DNA of 64,000 nucleotides, taken from Budvicia aquatica DSM 5075 = ATCC 35567 (GTDB lineage: Bacteria; Pseudomonadota; Gammaproteobacteria; Enterobacterales; Enterobacteriaceae). Of this stretch, positions 42,054 to 51,865 are shown piece after piece; the first letter of the stretch is position 1; each line of letters starts with the position of its first letter. Below the pieces are notes generated by a model that ran no database searches, was not told the DNA's origin, and saw only the letters and a program-made list of their open reading frames with translations. The position numbers and the translations under genes are program-made. The stretch lies in NCBI RefSeq assembly GCF_000427805.1, contig NZ_ATYS01000011.1, forward strand, positions 1 through 64,000. Reading direction: 5' to 3'.

Positions 42054-43388
42054 TTAACCACTTTCTATTTCGTTGTCTGATAATATTGGCGATGGTGTGA
42101 TGATCGTCGGTGTAATAAAAATAACTAACTCCCGCCGGTTCTGTTTATTCGATTTTCGCTGAAAAAGTGCTCCAAGCAGAGGTATATCGCCTAAAAAAGG
42201 GACGTTTTCCATACCTGACATCTTGCTTTGCTGAAAAATGCCGCCCAGAACGATAGTTTCGCCATCAGAGACCGAAACTTGAGTTTTAATTTCCTGCGTA
42301 TCAATAGTGAGTATTTCACCACCGTCACCTTTCTTTAGGCTTTTACCCGGCATATTCTGGCTAATCAGTAAGTCCAGTTCTAACCGCCCTCCCTGAAAAA
42401 TTCGAGGAGTGACTTCTAATCCCAAAACCGCCTGTTTAAATTCAATCGATGTTGCTCCGCTGGAGCCACTTGATACTTCATAGGGGATCTCAGTTCCCTG
42501 CTTAATACTCGCCGTCTGTTTATTGACGGTCAGTAAGCGGGGGCTGGCAATGATATCGACATTATTTTCTGCCTCAAGTGCGGATAGCTCAAGGTTAAGA
42601 AACCGCCCCTTCAAGCGAGCAACCTGAAACCCTACCTGACCTGCCGGACTGGCAACGGGAAGATTAATATTAAATTTTCCGCGCATAGCGTCACTATTCA
42701 AATCAGTATCACTACTTAGTCCCCATTTAACCCCTAACTCTTCAAGGTTTTCATGATTCATTGTTACCACATAGGCGGTCAGCAAAACCTGAGGTTGAGG
42801 ATAATCAACTTGCTGAATAAAAGCGCGAACGGCCTCTAACGAGTGACTAATATCCCGAACTATAATGGTATTAGTTCGGGTATCAGCAATAACACGCCCC
42901 CGCTCCGAAAGCAGGCTGCCTTTTTGGCTATTGACCATTTTGGCTAACTCAGTGACATCGGCATAACGCACTATGTGCTTAAATGTGGTTAACGGTTGCT
43001 CAGCTGTCCGCTGTTGCTGAATCTGTTCACTATGTTGACGACGGGCCTCCCTTTCTTGTCGAGGCATTACGATCATGACATTTCCATCGAGCTCTACCTC
43101 AAGCTGCCCCGCTTTTAAAATAACTGACAATGCCTGTTTCCAGGGCACGTTATCTAAACGGATACTCAATTTACCGTTCACGCTCTCCATCACCACTAAA
43201 TTCAGATGTTGATAATCAGCTAACGCCTGCAATATTACGCTCAGAGGTGCATCCTGAAACTCCAATGAAATAGGCTTATTGGGTTGTTCCGGTTGTGCGA
43301 ATAAAGCGGACGTAAAAAACAGGCTAAATATTGTCAACGCGGTTGTATATGCGAATGAAATCCAAAGGTTTCGGATGAAACGCATCAT
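42054..43388 (-). CDS. hofQ: DNA-uptake secretin HofQ (PilQ/ComE-like)
   Basis: HofQ is the outer-membrane secretin through which DNA passes in Haemophilus-type competence. The product is 444 residues: a signal segment (about 1-28), an N-terminal STN-like domain (about 35-95, LEFQDAPLSVILQALADYQ), an N1 domain (about 125-195), and the secretin domain (about 230-440) with GTEIPYEV and LGGIFQQSKMSGMENVPFLGDIPLLGALF. The start is ATG at 43388 (or 43385), overlapping the hofP stop as TGATG. Last gene of hofMNOPQ. Confidence 0.95.
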   Translation of the reverse strand: MMRFIRNLWISFAYTTALTIFSLFFTSALFAQPEQPNKPISLEFQDAPLSVILQALADYQHLNLVVMESVNGKLSIRLDNVPWKQALSVILKAGQLEVELDGNVMIVMPRQEREARRQHSEQIQQQRTAEQPLTTFKHIVRYADVTELAKMVNSQKGSLLSERGRVIADTRTNTIIVRDISHSLEAVRAFIQQVDYPQPQVLLTAYVVTMNHENLEELGVKWGLSSDTDLNSDAMRGKFNINLPVASPAGQVGFQVARLKGRFLNLELSALEAENNVDIIASPRLLTVNKQTASIKQGTEIPYEVSSGSSGATSIEFKQAVLGLEVTPRIFQGGRLELDLLISQNMPGKSLKKGDGGEILTIDTQEIKTQVSVSDGETIVLGGIFQQSKMSGMENVPFLGDIPLLGALFQRKSNKQNRRELVIFITPTIITPSPILSDNEIESG

Positions 43389-43786
43389 CACTTCCTTATG
43401 TTCAGTTCAATGGACTGTGTTGAATTACACCGCAACTCAGGCGAAGTCGAAGGCGAGAACAAAACGGTTCCGTAACCAATACGCTTAACCTGCCAATGAG
43501 CAACCGGTAATCTGACCTGTAAAAACACTTTAAGCCATTCGCCAGACGGCACCTGAATCCACCCTTTTCGCTCTGATTCTTGCCCAATAACGCCACGCAG
43601 GCGCCAGCTTGAGATGATTGAACCTTCGTCTTGTATCTCTTTTTGGCATACTGGCTCTAAGACCTCGGCAAAAGGATCCCGCCGGTTCAATTCAAGAGAA
43701 AGTACGCTGAGCCCTTCTGCCAACGTCAATGAATGCCGGAATAGACAAAGGATTAATCCAAGTATGGCGAGTAATAATCGACTCAC
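43385..43786 (-). CDS. hofP: HofP, PilP-like pilus/DNA-uptake protein
   Basis: The 132-residue product starts at GTG, with GGAGG 7 bases upstream, and overlaps the hofO stop (TAGTG). It has a signal peptide (about 1-23) and the short PilP-type segment RRDPFAEV, then a small beta domain (LRGVIGQESERKGWIQVPSGEW). PilP links the inner-membrane complex to the secretin. Similarity is weak, so the call rests mostly on position. The true stop codon is at 43388-43390; the listed lower bound includes the alternative hofQ start. Confidence 0.8.
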
Positions 43787-44361
43787 TAATCCTCCATGTT
43801 TAGCTGATATAAGCTTAAGCTTATGGTTAGGTTTAGGCGGCCCGCTTCGCCAACCATCGTCAGATTTTCAATCGTGAATAACCGAGTCCCTTTATTAATA
43901 AGCTGAATAAACTCAAAAAATTGGAAGTAGCTGGCCTTTATATTTAGCTGCCAGCGATAAACAATAAAGCCTGCGTCCTCATCTGCCACGGTCGGCTGAC
44001 GTTTTAAGCCAATAAGCTGACCACCCGATAGCTTTACGTAATCAGTAACCTGCTGGGTTAATTTCGCCGTTAGCGATGAACGATAGCGATGGGGTTGGTG
44101 CTGTTCTTTTAACCGCTGAACCCGATCAATCAGTTGTTCCGCTAACGGCAAAGTAGCTAATTGTCGCCGATAGCCATCAGATAATATCTGGGCGGTCATA
44201 ATCTGCTGGTGGGTAGCCTGATTACCTGAGCGGACGGGCATAATAAAGAAATACCAAAGGACGCTAAAAAGCGTCAGACTGGCAATGACTCCCACCAGAT
44301 GACGAATCCATGCAGGGCCCGATGCAATAAATTGCCAGTCGATATCAGGCGTAAGATTCAC
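43786..44361 (-). CDS. hofO: HofO, PilO-like pilus/DNA-uptake protein
   Basis: The 191-residue product has one membrane helix (about 19-41), a coiled-coil segment (about 65-95) and a C-terminal ferredoxin-like domain. It fits PilO by architecture and by its place between hofN and hofP. It overlaps hofN by 4 bases (ATGA) and hofP by 1, so the operon is tightly coupled. Confidence 0.82.
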   Translation of the reverse strand: MNLTPDIDWQFIASGPAWIRHLVGVIASLTLFSVLWYFFIMPVRSGNQATHQQIMTAQILSDGYRRQLATLPLAEQLIDRVQRLKEQHQPHRYRSSLTAKLTQQVTDYVKLSGGQLIGLKRQPTVADEDAGFIVYRWQLNIKASYFQFFEFIQLINKGTRLFTIENLTMVGEAGRLNLTISLSLYQLNMED

Positions 44362-44903
44362 AATGAACCCCCGCTCCGCTGCGCTGAAATAGAGAAAATG
44401 AACAGATCGGCATCTGCCGTAGAGGCAGTAATCTTGCCTAGTTGAACATTTTGGACCAAAGGCATACTTTCGGTTTGGCGATAAAAATCAACTACGGATA
44501 GATATCCTCTACCCTGACCCTCAATGTTCAAGCGAGAGCCAACAATATCGATGCGCTTAAACCCAATGGAAGGTGTTAAGGTTTTTTCAAAATAGGTAAA
44601 AACTTGCCCCAAACTGGATACAGACGTTTTAATCCGAAGAATTTCTTGTTGGTAGCCAACCTGTCTGGCAAGTTCTTTTTGATATCGCTTAATCTCAGCC
44701 AGTTGTTTAACCTGTTGGAGATTGAATTCCGTAACTGCCGCCAGAGTTTCAGCTAATGCATGTTGTTGAGTATTCACTGAATAAGCCGCCAATCCTAAGC
44801 CACTGACTGCACAAGCTAAATAACAGAGAACCAGCAAGACAAATCGTTTCACTCTTTTTTGCTGCTTCTCAATGCGCCACGGAAGAAAGTTAACCTGTAG
44901 CAT
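44358..44903 (-). CDS. hofN: HofN, PilN-like pilus/DNA-uptake protein
   Basis: The 181-residue product begins MLQVNFLPWRIEKQQKRVKR. The motif INLLPWR/VNFLPWR is the PilN segment that binds PilM in the cytoplasm. A membrane helix (about 22-43) and a periplasmic coiled coil and domain follow. It overlaps the hofM stop as TAATG. Confidence 0.87.
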   Translation of the reverse strand: MLQVNFLPWRIEKQQKRVKRFVLLVLCYLACAVSGLGLAAYSVNTQQHALAETLAAVTEFNLQQVKQLAEIKRYQKELARQVGYQQEILRIKTSVSSLGQVFTYFEKTLTPSIGFKRIDIVGSRLNIEGQGRGYLSVVDFYRQTESMPLVQNVQLGKITASTADADLFIFSISAQRSGGSL

Positions 44904-45766
44904 TAAGCATCCTCACGCCTTAATGCTAAGCCACATGCCAGAACGAACTGATGAGGCTCATCTGGCAGCGGGGGTTGCATTTGATGCAACGCCACCATAG
45001 GAGACCAACACTGGACATTCGCCGGCAGTTCGGAAGTATCACCCAAGCCGCTAAAGTAAATATTATCAATATGTTGCCCTGATAGTTGGCGAAAAGTTTG
45101 TAAAGCGCATGCCATTCTGTCCGGACATGATTGCCCGTCATTTGGCAATAAACGATAGGCAAACGCCTGATTAAGTGGTGATACAACAAGATACTGATGT
45201 TCTAACTGATGCACTAATAAGTAGTCAGAATTGATAGCCGCCATGCTGGCCATCGCTCTTAAAACACAGGGGACAGTATCAATAATGTCTGGAAATATAC
45301 CAGCTTGAGCTAACAGCGTTGTCCATCGCTCAATGTCAGTACGCCGGGCCGCAGTAATCACCATATTCTTGGTACTTTCCGATTCTGGAGATACTGAAGA
45401 GATCGCTCGATAATCAACGGTTAACTCCCTTGCCGATAAAGGAAATAGCTTGACCACAGACGCCTCGACAAACCAGCCCTGCTCCTGTGGCGAAAGCTTT
45501 TGCGCAGGCAAACTAACTGATTGCTGAAGTATGGCTCCTGCAGGAAGAGCCACCCTGATAGAAACACCTTTTGGTAGCTGTCGGTGCCATTTTTTAAGTG
45601 CCTCAATAAATTGATACGAATTTGTTGTATCGGCATGACTAAACAGCGGGGCTATCACGGGCTGGTAAAACCAATGCCTCAATTGCCAGCCATAGCGTTG
45701 ATGTTGAACGGCAAAGGCGTAAAAACCGCTTTCCTGAATATCTAAACCAACCTGCCAGATCCTCAT
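44903..45766 (-). CDS. hofM: HofM, PilM-like cytoplasmic ATP-binding protein
   Basis: This actin-like protein anchors the inner-membrane complex to PilN. The start is ATG at 45766 (MRIWQVGLDIQESGFYAFAV), with AAGGAGAG just upstream; the frame extends 16 codons further without support. The product is 287 residues. VGLDIQ and a second actin-fold segment (LVHQLEHQYLVVSP) are visible. First gene of hofMNOPQ, divergent from mrcA as in E. coli. Confidence 0.88.
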   Translation of the reverse strand: MRIWQVGLDIQESGFYAFAVQHQRYGWQLRHWFYQPVIAPLFSHADTTNSYQFIEALKKWHRQLPKGVSIRVALPAGAILQQSVSLPAQKLSPQEQGWFVEASVVKLFPLSARELTVDYRAISSVSPESESTKNMVITAARRTDIERWTTLLAQAGIFPDIIDTVPCVLRAMASMAAINSDYLLVHQLEHQYLVVSPLNQAFAYRLLPNDGQSCPDRMACALQTFRQLSGQHIDNIYFSGLGDTSELPANVQCWSPMVALHQMQPPLPDEPHQFVLACGLALRREDA

Positions 45767-45888
45767 TTTTTGAACTCTCCTTTTCATCTTCCGCCGATAA
45801 AAGAACGTATCCACAAAGCAACGTTGCCTTTATACTATCCAGTAGCTGTTTATAAACCACACAGTGGCCACGTTATGGGAAATCTCAG

Positions 45889-48486
45889 GTGAAGTTCGTA
45901 AAGTATCTTTTCATTATTGCAATCTGTTGCTTTTTTTTGGGAATTGGCGCTATTTTTGGTCTCTATAAGTATCTTGAGCCAGAGTTGCCGGATGTCTCTA
46001 CCCTAAAAGAGGTCCGCTTACAGACACCTATGCAGGTGTTCAGTGCCGACGGTGAACTTATCGCTCAGTTCGGTGAGAAGCGTCGTATCCCGTTAACGCT
46101 GGAGCAAATCCCACCGCAGCTAATTCATGCATTTATTGCAACTGAAGATAGCCGCTTCTACGAACACCACGGAATTGATCCGATTGGTATCATTCGTGCT
46201 GCAGTAGTGGCCGTAAATGCAGGTTCTGCCAAGCAAGGGGCGAGTACTATCACCCAGCAGTTGGCCAGAAACTTCTTCCTGAGCCCTGAAAAAACCATCA
46301 TTCGTAAAGCCAAAGAGGCTTTTCTTGCGATACGCATTGAAAAGTCGATGACCAAAGATGAAATTCTTGAGCTTTATCTGAATAAAATTTATTTGGGTTA
46401 TCGCGCTTATGGCGTGGGTTCAGCTGCACATGTTTACTTTGGTAAAGAGGTCAGTCAGCTAACCTTAAGTGAAATGGCGATGATTGCAGGCTTACCTAAA
46501 GCCCCATCCACTTATAATCCGCTCTACTCACATGACCGCGCCCTAACGCGTCGCAATACTGTGCTTTATCGCATGCTGGAAGAGAAATACATCACCCAGC
46601 AAGAGTATATGGATGCGAAAAACTCACCGTTAATCGCAAACTATCATGAACCTGAAATTGCCTTCGCTGCCCCATACTTAGCAGAAATGGTGCGTCAGGA
46701 TATGATGGAGCGCTATGGTGAGAATGCATACACCGATGGCTATAAGGTTTACACCACCATCACTAAAAATCTGCAAGTGGCCGCCACTGAAGCCGTGCGC
46801 AACAATATCATCCAATATGATATTCGCCATGGCTATCATGGCCCTTCAAGCGTGTTGTGGAAAGCAAGTGAAACGCCATGGGATAAGCAGCAAATTGTTG
46901 ATTCTTTAAAGGCTATCCCTAGCTATGGCCCGCTTACACCGGCCGTTGTAACTCAAACCGAAGCACAGCAGGCAACGCTGATGTTAGCCGATGGACAACC
47001 GCTGGTATTGCCGTTCTCTGCTATGCGCTGGGCTCGCCCGTTCCTTAATGACCGAGCTATGGGCCCTAGCCCGAAAAAAGTTACCGACGTCGTTCAGGTT
47101 GGACAACAGATTTGGATACGTAAGAATAATGATGATGCCTGGGTTTTATCACAGGTACCGAATGTAAACTCAGCATTAATCTCACTCGACCCTCATGACG
47201 GAGCAGTAAAAGCCTTAGTCGGTGGATTTGACTATAACCACAGTAAATTTAATCGAGTTACTCAGGCCGTTCGTCAGGCAGGTTCAAACATTAAGCCATT
47301 TGTATACACCGCAGCATTGGACCGTGGCTTAACGCTGTCGACTTTATTAACCGACTTACCGATCAGCCTGAGCGTTGGCGGTGGTAAAATCTGGTCACCC
47401 AAAAACTCACCGCCACGATATGACGGCCCACTGCGTCTTCGTGTGGGTTTAGGCCTGTCAAAAAACGTTATGATTGTTCGTGCTATGCGGGCCGTTGGCG
47501 TTGACTATGTTGCTGATTATCTGCAACGTTTCGGATTCCCGGCACAAAATATCTCTCGAACAGAATCACTGGCGTTAGGTGCCGCATCCTTTACGCCAAT
47601 GCAGGTTGCCCGCGCCTATGCAGTCTTTGCAAATGGCGGATACTTAATTGACCCTTACTTTATTTCAAAAATAGAGAATGACAGTGGTTCAGTCGTATAC
47701 GAAGCCAAGCCTAAAGTTGCCTGCGGATTTGACTGTGATATTCCAGTTGTTTTTGGTGATACCGAAAAATCCCAGGCCCTGATAAGCAATACCATTGATT
47801 TAAGCACGCAGACCGATGAAGCAGCTGCGACTGCTCCACAACCAACTGACCCTAGCGATGATGGTAGTGATGAAGTCGATCCGTTAACTGAAAGTGCCGT
47901 TAACAGCATCGTTCCTGTCCCTAATCTGGAAAAGATTGATCCTAATAAGGTGCCAGTAAAAGATGAATCACCTTATGCTCCGCACGTCATTAGCTCTGAG
48001 TTAGCCTTCCTGATGCAGGATGCGTTAAAGAGTAATGTCGCCGGTGAGCCGGGCGGCGGGTGGAATGGTACAGGCTGGCGAGCTGCCAGAGATCTCAAAC
48101 GTAATGATATCGGTGGTAAAACCGGTACGACTAACGGTTCAAAAGACGCTTGGTTCTCGGGCTTTGGCCCATCTACCGTCACCTCAGTCTGGATTGGTTT
48201 TGACGATCATCGCCGTGGTTTAGGCCGTGGTGAAGCCGGGGCGCAAAGTGCCCAGCCGGCTTGGATCGACTTTATGAAAGTCGCATTAAATGGTCTGCCG
48301 GTTCAACAAACGCCTAAGCCTAAAGGCATTATTAGCGTCATGATTGATATGTATAGCGGCCAGTTAGCCAGCGGCGGGCGTAGTAAATCAGAATTCTTTA
48401 TTAAAGGAACTGAGCCAACTACCCGTGCTGTTTCAGAAATAGGTACCACGGTAACTGACGGTGGCGAAACACAAGAGCTATTCTAA
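45889..48486 (+). CDS. mrcA: Penicillin-binding protein 1A
   Basis: PBP1A is a bifunctional peptidoglycan glycosyltransferase/transpeptidase anchored in the inner membrane. The 865-residue product starts at GTG (MKFVKYLFII). It has a membrane anchor (about 5-27), the GT51 domain with catalytic Glu86 in ATEDSRFYEHHG, then OB-type and transpeptidase domains with Ser466 (SNIK), SKN near 525 and KTGTT at Lys744. It is about 15 residues longer than in E. coli, mainly an acidic stretch near residues 640-680 (PTDPSDDGSDEVDPL). Confidence 0.98.
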   Translation: MKFVKYLFIIAICCFFLGIGAIFGLYKYLEPELPDVSTLKEVRLQTPMQVFSADGELIAQFGEKRRIPLTLEQIPPQLIHAFIATEDSRFYEHHGIDPIGIIRAAVVAVNAGSAKQGASTITQQLARNFFLSPEKTIIRKAKEAFLAIRIEKSMTKDEILELYLNKIYLGYRAYGVGSAAHVYFGKEVSQLTLSEMAMIAGLPKAPSTYNPLYSHDRALTRRNTVLYRMLEEKYITQQEYMDAKNSPLIANYHEPEIAFAAPYLAEMVRQDMMERYGENAYTDGYKVYTTITKNLQVAATEAVRNNIIQYDIRHGYHGPSSVLWKASETPWDKQQIVDSLKAIPSYGPLTPAVVTQTEAQQATLMLADGQPLVLPFSAMRWARPFLNDRAMGPSPKKVTDVVQVGQQIWIRKNNDDAWVLSQVPNVNSALISLDPHDGAVKALVGGFDYNHSKFNRVTQAVRQAGSNIKPFVYTAALDRGLTLSTLLTDLPISLSVGGGKIWSPKNSPPRYDGPLRLRVGLGLSKNVMIVRAMRAVGVDYVADYLQRFGFPAQNISRTESLALGAASFTPMQVARAYAVFANGGYLIDPYFISKIENDSGSVVYEAKPKVACGFDCDIPVVFGDTEKSQALISNTIDLSTQTDEAAATAPQPTDPSDDGSDEVDPLTESAVNSIVPVPNLEKIDPNKVPVKDESPYAPHVISSELAFLMQDALKSNVAGEPGGGWNGTGWRAARDLKRNDIGGKTGTTNGSKDAWFSGFGPSTVTSVWIGFDDHRRGLGRGEAGAQSAQPAWIDFMKVALNGLPVQQTPKPKGIISVMIDMYSGQLASGGRSKSEFFIKGTEPTTRAVSEIGTTVTDGGETQELF

Positions 48487-48498
48487 ACCGCACTCACT

Positions 48499-48528
48499 AA
48501 AAAGGCCGTTCAACTGAACGGCCTTTTT
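48499..48528. terminator. Bidirectional terminator mrcA/nudE
   Basis: AAAAAGGCCGTTCA and TGAACGGCCTTTTT are near-perfect arms between convergent genes, with T-runs both ways. Confidence 0.92.
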
Positions 48529-48561
48529 GTTTAATATTTTTATATCCGCCAATACAGCCAA

Positions 48562-49113
48562 CTATCTCTGGTTTAGATACTCTCTGGCAAGAAATAGTGC
48601 ACTCACATTACGCGCTTCATTAAAATCACTTAGTGCTAACAGCTCTATCATCTTACTCTGTGGCCAGCTCACCAGCGTTAACGGTTCGGGCTCATCCCCT
48701 TCAAGCTTCTGCTCATATAAATCTTCGGCCAATACGATGGTCATTGTGCTGGCGAAATAGGATGGAGCAAGCGTCAGTTTAGAAAGAACCGTTAACTTTC
48801 TCGCACCGTAGCCAATTTCTTCCATCATTTCTCTATTTGCCGCAACCAGAACATCCTCATTCGGTTCCACCAATCCTTTAGGAAAACCAAGCTCATAATC
48901 TTCTATTGCCACCGCATATTCTCTAATTAAAAGAATATTGTCATTCAATACCGGTACAATCATTACCGCCTGACGCCCTTCCGGTAATAAGCGTTCATAA
49001 ACTCGACTTTCACCGTTACTGAAGGTTAAATCGACCGACTGAATCCTGAACATACGCGAGCTGGCCACAGTCTCAACATTAAGTATTTTAGGTTTTTGTT
49101 GTGTTTTACTCAT
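48562..49113 (-). CDS. nudE: ADP-compounds hydrolase NudE
   Basis: This Nudix hydrolase acts on ADP-ribose, Ap3A and NADH. The 183-residue product carries the Nudix box GFPKGLVEPNEDVLVAANREMMEEIG (G-x5-E-x7-REMMEE). It is divergent from igaA, as in E. coli. The 424-bp spacer to igaA holds the candidate repeat at 49243 and no gene I can support. Confidence 0.95.
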   Translation of the reverse strand: MSKTQQKPKILNVETVASSRMFRIQSVDLTFSNGESRVYERLLPEGRQAVMIVPVLNDNILLIREYAVAIEDYELGFPKGLVEPNEDVLVAANREMMEEIGYGARKLTVLSKLTLAPSYFASTMTIVLAEDLYEQKLEGDEPEPLTLVSWPQSKMIELLALSDFNEARNVSALFLAREYLNQR

Positions 49114-49242
49114 CGCTTATGTCCCGGACAGGAAAATTCCCATAATGAAATATATCTGATTTTGTTTATAATACAGCTGATAACTTATTTCTGGTCGACT
49201 AACCAAGCTAAAATTGAAAGATCGCTGATAGTTTACCTTACT

Positions 49243-49350
49243 ATACTCAAAATAATTCAAGGTATAGGATAAAAAGACCATAGGCATTTTTGAACAGTAC
49301 GCAGCTCCTTACCTAAAGGGAGAAGTGCAGCCACTCATTCTAGCCAATCG
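49243..49350. repeat. Degenerate intergenic repeat (copy B)
   Basis: ATACTCAAAATAATTCAAG at 49243-49261 is closely similar to copy A at 31987. The following GCAGCTCCTTACCTAAAGGG and AGTGCAGCCACTCATT recall the centre and far end of enterobacterial ERIC-type or Yersinia/Serratia intergenic repeats. The boundaries are approximate and the assignment is from memory. Confidence 0.35.
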
Positions 49351-49537
49351 ACTTTTATATAGAGAACGATTTACAGGTTACCTCTGGTAAATGAGTCAAC
49401 CAAGCATGGCATATAGAGAGTAAGACGTTTCGCTAATTGTGCAAGGATCTCAAATAGTGAACCATACAGAAATAGATTGAACCATTATTAATAACAACCA
49501 ATTACAAAATTAGCGGGCTTATCTGTGAGAGTTTTCC

Positions 49538-51721
49538 ATGTTAGTAAGTGATGATGTAAACGTATTCATCATATTATTGCTTATTATTTTTGTTGTGCTT
49601 CTGGGCATGGCTATCTACCAATGGAAATTACGCAACAAAATCAGAAACAGCGAAAATAACGATCACAACTTACCTTTTGTACATAACAGCAATCGTAAAT
49701 TGTCGCTAGACGAAAAGTTAGCTATTGATGAATATCTGGGATTTCTGGAAACGCAAAATAAAGAGCAAAATAAAACGGCTACATCCATTAAGTCGGCCCT
49801 GACCCCCTATAGTGACAATATATATTCATTCAATGCGCCCATTACTACGCTCATTACCTCTGATGAAAAAAATCCAATTAAGCGCTATTACATTAACGGT
49901 ATTGAAATCGCACTTGATTCCGACTGGATTGAGTACATTCAGGATATCAATCAGGTAGACGTGGTTAAAACGCAAACTATTCCATTAGTTATCGAATTAA
50001 ACGGGCAAAAGCTGACTGACTATGTATTAACCAAACGCCAGCAAACTCAGCCAGAACCGCAACCACAGCAAAAATCGTTCGAAAATAGAAATCAAGAAAA
50101 TAACGAAAACGTTGAACTGATTCGGCTACGTAAAGAAACGGTTGAAGAATTTAACTTAAAGCATAAAAAACGGCTCTACGAATCGGTCATTCTTTCCGTT
50201 GCTTATACTATTATCTTCTTTAGCTTGCTTAGCCCTACCGTGCTGCTGCCATGGTTAATTATTCTAGCTGGGGTTCTGCTGGCAATTGGATTGTGGCGTT
50301 TACTTCGCTACTCCACCAAACGCACCCAGTTCAATATTCATTGCCTACGGGGAACGCCTAAACGATGGGGGCTGTTTGGTGAGTCTGACACTGACCAATT
50401 AACCAATATTTCTGTTGGCACCATTGATTTGATTTATCCCCCTCACTGGCAGCCTTATATTGGCTATGATATCGGCCATACCACCAATATTGATATTTAT
50501 ATAAATCGCCACGTAGTGAAGCAAGGTGACTTCTTGTCATTACATGATGAGTCAGTCAATTTCCCGCTACATCACTGGGGGAAAAATCTGGTTCTGGCAA
50601 TCACTTCCCTGTTTATCATTCTATTATTAGTATCATTCATTCCGTTAAAGCTTCCGCTTCAACTGAGTATGGCGTGGCTACAGGGTACGAAGAATGTCAC
50701 GGTGACTACGCCAGAACAACTGGCTGCGGCAAATATCAAAATAGGCGATCGCTTAACTGTCAGTGGTAATGGTATGTGTAGCATACCGGCAATATACCGT
50801 AGTGATATCACCTACCCGTTTATGCCTTTTGACTGTACGGAAGTGTATTGGGGGGTAACAGACTTACCTTCGCTGCCGTCATCAGCAGTCATCGATAATG
50901 CTATTGCACTGCTGGATAGCATGAACTATCAGCTTAGCCCGTTAAATGTTCAGGCCGCCAAAAGTAATCCTGAATTAGCTAAAACAGCGCAGAAGGCCGG
51001 CATGACGGTAATCCCTGATTTTTCTGACATTGTGATAAAAACAGAAAACTTATGTCGTGATTCTGGTGACTGTCGCCGATTAAAAAACTCTTTATTAGTT
51101 CTGAGTAATGAAAAAGAGTGGGAATCTTTGGTTGAAAAATCTCAAAATCAATCAATTCAAGATACTGATGTATTCCTGCGCCCGGTCGCCGCTGATGCAC
51201 TTCGTTCTCAGGTAAACTCAATAGTGTCATCCTTTTTCTACAGCCAAACACACTTGGCTGCACAGGCGTTATACAACAAACCTAAAGGTGGTTTTTACAT
51301 CAGAAATGATGATGATGAAAAACAGATGGTCAATAATGAAGATATCCAGGATTTAATGCATCCTAGTATTCCACTTGACACGCTTTATGATAATACTGCT
51401 ATTAAACAATGGTTTGAGTTGCAACGGCTGTCGAAAACATTGCTGAATACGGATTTTTCATCCAGCGGCATCGTTATCGAACTTGGCAAAATGGATAACG
51501 ACACCACAAGAATCTCGCTGCATAGCGAATCCAGCCTAATCTCGTTTTGGCGCTACTTTGGCGCAAGCCTGCTGTTTATCGTGATGCTCTGTAGCCTGGT
51601 TTACAATACCATCATGTTAGGGATTCGCGTCCGTAAGAACTCACAGCGGATATCAAAAATTCAGGATTATTACGATCGGTGTTTTGCGAAAAATTTAAGG
51701 CTCAAACTGCAGCAAAGCTAA
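49538..51721 (+). CDS. igaA: Rcs inhibitor IgaA (YrfF/UmoB family)
   Basis: IgaA is an essential inner-membrane brake on the Rcs phosphorelay. The 727-residue product has an N-terminal membrane helix (about 8-29), a pair of helices (about 215-258), the conserved cytoplasmic segment IHCLRGTPKRWGLFGESDTD (about 268-287), a helix near 352-372, a large periplasmic domain with Cys pairs (GNGMCSIP, PFDCTEVYWG; LCRDSGDCRRLKN) and a last helix near 670. E. coli IgaA has 711 residues. The yrfG gene that follows it in E. coli is absent. Confidence 0.95.
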   Translation: MLVSDDVNVFIILLLIIFVVLLGMAIYQWKLRNKIRNSENNDHNLPFVHNSNRKLSLDEKLAIDEYLGFLETQNKEQNKTATSIKSALTPYSDNIYSFNAPITTLITSDEKNPIKRYYINGIEIALDSDWIEYIQDINQVDVVKTQTIPLVIELNGQKLTDYVLTKRQQTQPEPQPQQKSFENRNQENNENVELIRLRKETVEEFNLKHKKRLYESVILSVAYTIIFFSLLSPTVLLPWLIILAGVLLAIGLWRLLRYSTKRTQFNIHCLRGTPKRWGLFGESDTDQLTNISVGTIDLIYPPHWQPYIGYDIGHTTNIDIYINRHVVKQGDFLSLHDESVNFPLHHWGKNLVLAITSLFIILLLVSFIPLKLPLQLSMAWLQGTKNVTVTTPEQLAAANIKIGDRLTVSGNGMCSIPAIYRSDITYPFMPFDCTEVYWGVTDLPSLPSSAVIDNAIALLDSMNYQLSPLNVQAAKSNPELAKTAQKAGMTVIPDFSDIVIKTENLCRDSGDCRRLKNSLLVLSNEKEWESLVEKSQNQSIQDTDVFLRPVAADALRSQVNSIVSSFFYSQTHLAAQALYNKPKGGFYIRNDDDEKQMVNNEDIQDLMHPSIPLDTLYDNTAIKQWFELQRLSKTLLNTDFSSSGIVIELGKMDNDTTRISLHSESSLISFWRYFGASLLFIVMLCSLVYNTIMLGIRVRKNSQRISKIQDYYDRCFAKNLRLKLQQS

Positions 51722-51865
51722 TACGTATATTATCCGCCGCTAACAAACAGGATGCTGCCTTGATTTTCGGCATTTTGCCCATATGTTTAAGTATCTGAAT
51801 ATTTCATCCTGCGTTATCCAGCCGAATGTTGCACGATTAGCCGCCGCAGTGAATCAGGAGAATTT

